Assembly (NCBI GenBank): GCA_025267735.1
Contig: CM046297.1
Coordinates: 36,978,011 to 37,042,010 of the forward strand
Source of the DNA: Mactra quadrangularis
Taxonomy: Eukaryota; Mollusca; Bivalvia; Venerida; Mactridae
Direction of reading: 5' to 3'
DNA: 64,000 nt
In this document: in pieces, positions 11,593 to 22,200 of the stretch
How positions within the stretch are numbered: the stretch's first letter is position 1
Layout: each line of letters starts with the position of its first letter
The notes under the pieces: model-generated
What the model was told of the DNA's origin: nothing
The model's input: only the letters and a program-made list of their open reading frames with translations
The model's database searches: none
Program-made: the position numbers and the translations under genes

Positions 11593-12280
11593 TTAAAAAT
11601 ATATGTGTTAAAACTGACATAACGTCTATTATAAAAATATATGTGTTAAAACTGACATAAAATCTATAAAAAATATATGTGTTAAAACTAACATAACATC
11701 TATTATAAAAATATATGTGTTAAAACTGACATAACGTCTATTATAAAAATATATGTGTTAAAACTGACATAACGTCTATTATAAAAATATATGTGTTAAA
11801 ACTGACATAACATCTATTATAAAAATATATGTGTTAAAACTGACATAACATCTATTATAAAAATATATGTGTTAAAACTGCCAAAATATACGTACAAAAA
11901 TATATGTGTTAAAACTGCCAAAATATATGTACAAAAATATATGTGTTAAAACTGACATAACATCTATAAAATATATGTGTTAAAACTGACATAATATCTA
12001 TAAAAATATATGTGTTAAAACTGCCAAAATATACGTACAAAAATATATGTGTTAAAACTGCCAAAATATATGTACAAAAATATATGTGTTAAAACTGCCA
12101 AAATATATGTACAAAATATATATGTGTTAAAACTGCCAAAATATATGTACAAAAAATAAATGTGTTAAAATTGCCAAAATATACGTACAAAAATATATGT
12201 GTTAAAACTGCCAAAATATATGTACAAAAATATATGTGTTAAAACTGCCAAAATATATGTACAAAATATATGTATTAGGC
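11593..12280 (+). repeat. 37-bp satellite array with two unit types
   Basis: About 18 units share ATATATGTGTTAAAACTG. One type continues ACATAACATCTATTATAAAA, the other CCAAAATATATGTACAAAA. The first type fills the left, the second dominates the right, and they mix in the middle. From 12,281 to 12,530 I see nothing else. Confidence 0.88.
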
Positions 12281-12530
12281 ATAGCATCTACATAAAGTGT
12301 TTACATCAAAATATGTTAAATTATATTTGCCATCAAAAATATTCGCACAATTGAATCAAGTATTAGCACACAAGTATGATGAAGTTAATAAAAAAATCTA
12401 TTCAAAATGTTTATGTTAAATATCTTCTTCTCTGATCATATAACAACAAACACATTATAATGCTCAAAACTAATATCTGTAGGCTGACTCTGAAATAGAC
12501 AGAGTACATGTATAAGACAGGTTTTATCAA

Positions 12531-12970
12531 CATCGACTGTACATTGTAATATTGTAGCCTAACATAAAGAGGTTACATATCGACTGTACACTGTAATATT
12601 GTAGCCTAACATGAAGAGGTTACATATCGACTGTACATTGTAATATTGTAGCCTAACATGAAAAGGTTACATCGACTGTACATTGTAATATTGTAGCCTA
12701 ACATGAAAAGGTTACATCGACTGTACATTGTAATATTGTAGCCTAACATGAAGAGGTTACATATCAACTGTACATTGTAATATTGTAGCCTAACATGAAG
12801 AGGTTACATATCGACTGTACATTGTAATATTGTAGCCTACCATAAAGAGGTTACATATCGACTGTACATTGTACTATTGTAGCCTAACATAAAGAGGTTA
12901 CATATCGACCGTACATTGTAATATTGTAGCCTACCATGAAGAGGTTACATTTCGACTGTACATTGTAACA
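12531..12970 (+). repeat. 43-47 bp satellite array
   Basis: About nine tandem units contain TCGACTGTACATTGTAATAT followed by TGTAGCCTAACATGAAGAGG. Some units lack an ATAT step and are 43 bases long. It lies just downstream of the gene's likely 3' end. Confidence 0.85.
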
Positions 12971-13022
12971 CACAGCCAAAAAGCAAAGACGAATATTGAT
13001 GAGGATTTTTAAACTTTTGTTA

Positions 13023-13028
13023 TTTATT
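13023..13028 (-). terminator. Possible polyadenylation signal of the gene
   Basis: AATAAA lies on the minus strand about 200 bases beyond exon 27. A possible acceptor at about 13,097 would start a final exon reading into it. No downstream evidence fixes the cleavage site, so this is a candidate only. Confidence 0.25.
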
Positions 13029-13232
13029 GAACACCACAAACAAATAACGGAAGAAGTTGAACAGCGGCAAATTAATTTCTCTGTGGATTAAAATCAGGTT
13101 CAAGGGTGCTACAACCTCACCCTCCCCCCCAAAAGGTTCAAGTCAATATATCATAAATGTATGAGCAAACTACCGAGTACAATAATTTGAAAACATACAA
13201 AGAATGTTTGATTACAAAATAAAGTTACATAC

Positions 13233-13271
13233 CTCCATACTTCCATTCTATTGGTTTATATCGTAATGTGA
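13233..13271 (-). CDS. Exon 27: cytoplasmic tail, last exon I can place
   Basis: It encodes [13 protein letters not shown] (first codon split) between a long T-run acceptor ending TTTTTTCAG and a G|GTATGT donor; phase 1 to 1. At least one further exon must supply the stop codon. Confidence 0.62.
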
Positions 13272-16200
13272 CTGAAAAAAAAGGAAAAGATATTCGCAAT
13301 GTTTGAAACGTTTAAATGAATAATACTTCCAAATTGGTTGTTTTAGGATACTATTAACATAAATGATATACGGTAGTTTGTTGCAGTTTTCTCTTTATTT
13401 AGATTGAACACGTCTATTAGTAAGCTAAGCGTTATAAATCTTATATGCAGACCTCAATGTTTAACTAACAAGGTATCGATATATGATAAACATATGTATC
13501 AGCTCATCAAGTTCTTTACTAAGTAAATAATGAAACAGTATTATTAAAATATTTTATCATTTTCATTCTATGGTTATCACCATTCATTGTTACAGCGTAG
13601 TGAAGCATTCGTACTAAAGTGTAATAAATCTACATCTTACATTTACTGGCATTTGAGATGGATGGGAAGTCGGTCTCAACATCTGGCGAGTATCTAAAAA
13701 TAAGAAAACAAATAGGCAATGACAACAACAGCCAAAATCATAATTCAGTAACAGGCACTAAGCCTTGTCGTTGCTTGGTTTCACTTTCCTTGATTAGTCT
13801 CTTAAAGGCAACAGTACAATAATTCTAAATAATGTTATCATAGAATGCATAGTTAAACAAAATTCTAACATAGGCACGTGCGCTTTCACTCTTTATTCAA
13901 TGTGACGTCATCTATGCTTTATTATTCAATCAAATATAGCTGGTGACGGCTGTTGAAATTTTACTCCCCACGTTAAATGAGCAAAGCCGAAAATAGCGCC
14001 CGAGTTTAAAGGGTTGACTTTAACAGAACCTTGGAACATGTCAGTAAATTTAAAACATGTACTAACCTTATTACTTGACCAAAAATGGTATAAACTGAGT
14101 TTAAAACGATTCTAGCATAAACATGACCTACTTCAAGTTCAAGACGTTTTCTAAGTCCCAGCATTTCCCGGTTCCGCTGTCTCATTTCATCCTGCCCTTC
14201 ATCCGACGATCATGCCAGCCATTATACGAAAATACAAAGATTGACTATTTAATCAAAGCCAAACTGTGCATAGCATAATATAATGGAACTGGCTACGTGT
14301 ATTCTTTCAAGCTCGTAATCATCCAAGCTGACACGAGCAGTGCTGATTTTCCGAAAATCTAACCTTCCTTGACACACGTTCATAAATCCAATTTATATCC
14401 AACCTTTTACAAATATCTCCATCAGACTGTCTGATAACACACTCCTATTCAGTTAACATCCAATTATTTAATGCAATATTCCGCCGAAAACACCGAACTT
14501 AAATGCTTCATCATCGTGTGTATATAAAATGACACTCACTAAGGGCAAGGTCGAATGTTTATTTCACGGCGCTTATTTTAAAGAATGATGTTTTACACAC
14601 AAATAAAACTATGACAATTCGTATTTAGTTTTGGTTCATTTTTTTAAAATTAAGATTTGAATATTATTTGTTTTAAATTAGAATCAATTATCAATGAGAT
14701 CTGTGTAAATAAAGGCTATTTTCGGCCTTTGCACTGGGGGGCGGATTTCAACAGCATAGCGTTTCTGACAGTAAAAAATAGTTCTATAAAAATATCTTTT
14801 CTAAGGATGTATTTTGCGATGTTAGAATCGAAATAACTTACAGTTGTCTATATTTTATTGTCTAATAAAACATAGGCACTCGTTTGATGCGCTAATTAAA
14901 TCACTCGTGCTAAAGCACTCGTGATTTAATCATACGCGCATCACAACTCGTGACTATGTTTTATTAGACAATAAAATATAGACAACTGTAAGTTATTTCT
15001 TAAACAAAAGCAGAATAAAGAACCAAAACAAAAAAAAGAAGCATTGCAAAACAAACTGTAGAAAAAGAACAGTGTCAACGCGTCAATGACATGGTTAAAA
15101 CCCATTAACACATCACATGAATGAATTGCAAGTATAATCGTTCAAATCTTTACATTAAGCCTTTGGAAAACAAAATCATTTATTCATATTACGCTCTCAA
15201 TAATCGATGTATAATTTATACATTAATTTAAAAATTAAATAACAATAGACGGCATTTCCCCATAACTAAGATAATTATTTTGAAGAAAAGTTTGTATTTC
15301 ATTGTCTAGTATACATACTTTTGTTTCCTTTTCTTCTCTCTATGTCGTCTGATACATAAACAAACAATGACCAACAGAGCAATGACAATGACGAGAGCCA
15401 ATATGCTCAGTACAGGTATAACAATCACCATTGGATTTACTGTGAAAGAAATACAAAAAGTAAGACGTGAGCACATAGATATGGATTTATACAGTGATAT
15501 AAACACTGCAGGAATATGTTGAATTAAACATTTTATTCCAGATCTTTATTTAATATTTGTGCTCCAAAGACACGTGTACAGGAGCTGAAGTGGCTAAGAG
15601 ATTATCAACCTAAACAGTTCAAATATGGATAGCAAGCCCCGCGTATGTTTTAAGCGAATCAAATGTCATACACTTTGTTTCTTTGTTAAGTGTATTGGAG
15701 CAAATGTGGCCAAGAAGTTACTGTACTAAATAGACCATCTGTGGATATCCAGCTCCGTGTACAGGTGCATGCAGTTTGCTCAAAGAAAACCCAATGTCGT
15801 ACTCCGTATTCTTATAAGTTCCATATTAAGAACCAAGTATATTTCGTATAAGACGCATATAAACAAGGGTTAGACAAATTACTTACATTCGTAATGAACT
15901 TTATCAGATGATCTGAAATATAAAGTTTTTCATTTGTTTTACCACTTGATGATAAAATATGCTTATACCTCTATGTAGGTAATATACTACACAGCTAGTA
16001 TTTCTTTAATCTTCCACGTCACATAGATAAAATATCACAGGAAGATCTGTCACAGCGCGATTAAGTATGTCAATTTTTATTACTACATTAATATACTGTA
16101 AATATTAGACTGTAAAAAAACATATCAATTTATGCTGACCAAAATATGAAAAAAAATTAAATTAAGACTTCATTGTAATACATGCAAGAACGTGATCTCA

Positions 16201-19200
16201 ATCTTGATACAAATGGCCATAATCGTCAGGATATTATAATTGCTTGTGTAAAAGTTATACATTATCTGCATAGTTCCATTGAACTATGTACTAATACAAA
16301 GTTTTAAATGCACATTCAAATAACTCAAAATACCTATAAAGTTCATACAACTCTTTATAATTCAGTTACTTACAGACACACTGGGCCATCCTCAGTTACT
16401 TCACAATGATAGTTATCCTCACATTGATTAATTAATGTTTCATAAACTTCACATTCGCTAGTATCATCCGTAAACATATCTAATGTATAAAATATATACT
16501 TTTACCATTTACAATTTTCTTAAAAGTGTTCAAATAAAACATATCTATCGCAACAACAGCGTATAAAGATATAGATGCTTGTAAAATTATATGCATAACT
16601 TGATAGAAACACACAAAAAAATATTGACTGGTGTTAATATTTCACGCATTGTTCTTATGCACATTTTACCCTTCATCTTAAACTAGTGTCTTTCTATAAG
16701 CGGACGTGGCCGAGCGAAAACGACGTTGGATTGGTAATAATCGGTAAGCAAGCTTTTCGTTGGTTTGAAGCCTATCCAAAACCTGCCCTTGGGCAAGAAA
16801 CTTTATTCTACTAGCTCAGTACTTGGGAACGGGCAGTGAACTCAAAACTTTGACAGTTTTGAAATGCACATTTAACTTATTCAAACTTATTTGTCAACAC
16901 TTATAATAATCTTAAAACAACATATACCTGTCTTGCCAGAGATTGATCCGCCATCGAAGTATAATTCAGTTTCAGTTGAAAGTTCTATCGTAGCCGAAAC
17001 AATGTCTGTGGAATCAGTTTCATCATAAACAACAACATAGTCTACTTCTATTGTACTTTCGGTGTTTCTGAGAATAAAGAAAAACGCCATTTATCATAAA
17101 AGTGTTTTCTTAAAAACACAAACTGCAGATTGATAAGTAACAAGCAATATAATGCAAGACATTTTTTCAACGTCTTCAAATACCTCAATCGTATACGCGA
17201 CAAGCATTACAAAACTCAACAATTATATACACTTCCGCTTGTCGATATTTGAAAGAAATCAAAACTCTATGATACTAAATAAATACTAATACTGATAATC
17301 AACCAATTGTACAGATTTAGGTACACTCAAATTAATTATAAAAATGTCATGAACGCATTCTAAAAAAATAAATACTCAATGAGTTATGAGATTTTTGTGT
17401 ATTCATGTACGTATAAATCGTTTACTTGACCGCCCTAATTTAATAATAAGATTATAGTCATTCTCCCTTCTACCCCTAATTGTAAATCATGTAGGGCAGA
17501 TTTCAGTCACTAAAGGAGATATGCACCAAGTGACTGTTTTACAGCTAAATCCAGAGTTTTAACAGTCCCAGGAAAGGTAAGTAAGTTGAATTACTCCGTG
17601 AAATAATAACCTATACAACGTGTTGACACGGGGTGAAACCAATACAAAATTAAGAAATCGTTAACGTCATCAAACGAATACAAATGCGCCCAACTCTAGT
17701 TTGTAACATAAGTTTAAGATAAAGGCGCAGTTATAGTGTAACAAAAAATAAGTAACCTTCATTTATATCAATTTCAATTGTCTTAAACAGATTAACAAAT
17801 CTATTTATTTTTATACAAAAATAAGATTGTCGTTACCTTGTTGAAATAATGACAACAGTCACATCAACTGATGTATATTTATTGTAATATAGCTCAAGCT
17901 GTAAATACAAATGAGAGTAATTAATCATAGATAGTAATAGTTTTGAACACCATACACATATAATATATTACTTTACATATTGATGTCTGTTTTATAGAAA
18001 ATACTAATAAAATAAAACTTTGTAGTAATATTTATGACAACACACACAGTAATACATTTCAGTAAATTAAATGGAATTCATTGAACAAAAAACCATAACA
18101 TATACTTACAGATTCTTGGATTTTGGTTGAGGGAAAAGTATTCTCCGATCTTTTATTTCTATCTCGTTTCAACGTTGCAGGAATAATTTCAATAAAACCC
18201 TTGAAGGATTTCTTACCACGACCTACAGGAAAATTATAAACACAATATCATTGTTTATAAACAATTGACTTTTGTTAAATTATGATTCTAAAAATGACAT
18301 ACCTATTTCGTACTTAAACTTGTACACTCGTCAATAACTAAAATTAAATGAATGAACTGTTTGTAATACTTCTACTTATGTGTATAAATTGGATTTCGTA
18401 AAACATAAAACTTAAATTGACGAAGATATCTACAAGCATATCGGGGGTTTCTTTTGCACAATGAAAACATGAGTTTAGAAGATCGATTACAAGTTACGTA
18501 AAATAGATAAAGTAATACATACCAATGCAGCCATAACCAAATGAATCTAAGGTAAAGTCTGGATCACAACCACATGTAAATGAACCAATGGTGTTAGTAC
18601 ATTTCTGGTGACATTTTTTGCTGTTATCGTTGCATTCATTAACATCAACACAATGTAAGTTATCGTCATCTAGAATGAAACCTTCATTACAGGCACATTG
18701 AACAATTCCCTTTTCAAACAAACAAATCTGTTCACATTGTCCGTTGTTTACATGACAAGTTTTAACTTCATCACACTCATAGCCATTGTCATTTAAAATG
18801 AAATTGTCGGCACATGTGCATTGAAAAGATCCTTCAGTATTTTCACAATTCTGACTACAACCACCGTTGTCTGTCAAGCATTCATTGACATCGACACAGT
18901 TGTTTCCATCAAGTGTATATCCTCGTAAACAACTGCATTCAAATGAACCGTCTGTATTTTCACAAATGTGACTGCATCCACCATTAGCAACTAAACATTC
19001 ATCCTTATCAATGCATATCAACCCATTCCGTTCATAACCATTTCGACAGTGACATTCAAATGATCCTTCAATGTTTTCACAATTATGTTCACATCCACCA
19101 TTGTTATCTTGACATTCATCTATGTCTAAACATTCAAATCCATTCTTCTGATAGCCTTCATTACACAAACAGCTGAAACTACCTATTATATTATTACAGA

Positions 19201-22200
19201 TTTGGCTGCAGCCTCCTTTGTTTGTATCACATTCGTTGATATCGTGACACTGATGAAGATCATCGGATAACTCGTACCCTGATGAACAAGTGCAGTTGTA
19301 AGAGCCATCAATATTCTTGCATTCTTGTTCACAACCACCGTTATCTGTCAGACATTCGTTTATATCTGAACATTGATGTTGATCTTCTTTCAACATATAT
19401 CCAGAAGAACATTCACAATGGTATGATCCCTCTGTGTTGATACATTGATGGTCACAATCTCCATTGTGTATGAGGCATTCATCTACATCACTGCAGTTCC
19501 TGGCATTGGATGCAAGTTCGTAACCGGCTGGGCAACTGCATGTAAACGAACCAGCTGTATTTTTACATTCCTGTTCACAGCCACCGTTATCAGTCAGACA
19601 TTCGTTTAAATCTGAACATTGATGTTGATCTTCTTCCAACATATATCCAGAAGAACATTCACAATGGTATGATCCCTCTGTGTTGATACATTGATGGTCA
19701 CAATCTCCATTATTTAAAAGACATTCATCAATGTCAATACATTTATGGTCATCTACTAATTCATAACCTAGCAAACAACTGCATTCATAGGAACCATCGT
19801 TATTTATGCATGTTTGGTCACACATACCAATACCAGTTGTACACTCATTTATGTCATTACAGCTAAGTTTGTCATCGTCTAAACCATACCCGTTTTGACA
19901 GGAACAAATAAATGATCCTTCTGTATTAGTACATTCATACTCACAGCCGGCGTTGTCAGTAGAACATTCATTAATATCAATACATTTAAAACCATCATCG
20001 CCAAGTTCGTATCCTTCCCTACAGTCGCAATTGTATGAACCATCTGTGTTCAAACATTCATGTTCACAGTCAAAGTTGCCTTCTACGCATTCATCTATGT
20101 CAATACATTGAAGGTTGTCTGAAGCAAGGTAGTATCCAGAGTAGCAGCTGCAATTATATGATCCTTGTAAGTTGGAACAAACTTGACTACAATTACCATT
20201 TGTTTGGTTACATTCATCAATGTCTAAACAAGATGTTTGATTGGAATCCAGATCGTAACCCTCATAACATGAACAGAAGAAAGAACCCTGTGTGTTGTTA
20301 CATAAATGTTCACATCCGCCATTGTTGATATTACATTCATCCTTATCAGTACACTGATGAAGGTCTTCTTCTAAAGTGTAACCAGATAGGCATGTGCAGT
20401 TGTAGCTTCCCTCTGTGTTCAAACATAGATGCTCACATTCAGCATTATCAACCTCACACTCATCGATGTCTAAACAAGTGTGTTCATCGATATCTAGTTC
20501 AAATCCATCCTCGCATTGACATTTAAACGAACCATCAGTGTTAATACACTGTTGTTCACAATCTCCGTTATTTGTTTCACATTCGTCCACGTCTACGCAC
20601 GTTGCATTTGTACCATTCCCAATATATCCTTCATTACAAATGCATTGAAAAGAACCATCGTAATTAACGCATTGGAAGTCACATTGCCCGTTATTGTCTG
20701 TACATTCGTCGATATCTGAGGATGAAATTAAATGCCCCATAGAAAAATGACATAATTGAATTCATTTAATCTTGAAAATAATTACTCAGAATGTAATGGT
20801 CAACTTTTCTCATAGCATTTTTACAGACAAATGAAATTGTGCGCAATCATTAATAAACGTTAATTTGAGTTCCTCATTTAAAGGCTATTTAGCAGAAAGC
20901 TTAATTAACATGAATGACAAATTTGATTAAGTGAATCACTTGCAAAAGAAAATACAATAACAAAAAACAACATACCAACACAGGTGGAATTGTCTGATGC
21001 TAAATCATATCCACTTGAACAGCTACACATGTACCCACCAATAAAATTTGTACACTCTTGTTCACACACTGTCTCATTGTAGCTTCTTTGACATTCATCT
21101 TCGTCTGTTTAACACAAAAACATAGCATTAAAACCCCTTGACTAGAAAGTGCGGCAAAATATTCCTATTTAATTCTGCACGAAAAACACCTAACATCTTC
21201 AGGTAATAAAGTTTGACGCATGAAGAAGCCTGTTTTTTTACCCTTCAGATAAAATGAAGCATTCTTTTCTAAATAATAGGTATACAATATTTAGACAAAT
21301 TTTTGTAAAACCTTACCTGTACAACTATGACCATCAGTCTTGTTTATGATAAATCCATCGGGACAAATACATTCATATGATCCAACAGTATTGGCACATT
21401 CGTACTCACAATTTCCATTGTCAGTATCACACTCGTTTACATCTGAAAATAGTCATCACATTAAATATTGTTAAGAATGTATTATTATTATTAAGAAAAT
21501 GTTTACTATACTAGTTTATTTTCACTTGATTTTAAACAAGGCCTTACAACTAAGATTAATCACTTTTGAGTCTGTTTCCTGATCCCCCAGTACTGAGTTA
21601 GTAGGACAAAGAAGTTTTTGGAAACAAGGAAACAACGGGGTATATAAATAGACTTTAACCAACGCAGAGCTGGCTACCCAACATCTTAACCGCTCGGCCA
21701 CACCCGTTCCAGATACGATTGAATAAAATTTTGAATGGCCATAACAAATGGCATAATTCCCCTTTTTTAATGTAAATGCTCTATAAAGTCTCTGTTAAAC
21801 AAGGAAATCATAACCGGAAAAACCTTCATATCTTTATATACAATAAATTAAAACATAATGGCATCATAACAAAATTAAAATCGCAAGCACATGCATGCAA
21901 AGAATCAAATATGTTCATAAGCAGTTAGTACACTATAACAGAAACCATGAATTATAAACATTATTTTGATTTGATATTTTGGCCGTTTTGGGAAGTATGA
22001 GCTTTTTTACTGTTGCTGTTCTTTTTTCAATTTTTCTATTATACATTATCTTGATCGGACCAGTATGTGATAATTTGGGACTTTTGTCAGTTATCTTCCC
22101 CTGATAAAATCTGAAACAATCCAATTGGTAAGAAGGTCCTTACAGTTGGAATCCTCGGATTTTATCATTGAAGTCCTATGTAAGGGTAACAAAATATTTC

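Noticed and set aside
11593..12970. Regular arrays that could suggest a CRISPR
   Set aside because: Units are contiguous and vary throughout without repeat-spacer alternation; the window is animal DNA. These are satellites.
12960..13097. Definite terminal exon of the large gene
   Set aside because: A possible acceptor and AATAAA exist, but the frame carried from exon 27 does not stop before the signal, so I kept only the poly(A) site as a weak candidate.
20035..20719. Plus-strand open frames opposite exon 19
   Set aside because: They are antisense shadows of the repetitive EGF coding sequence.
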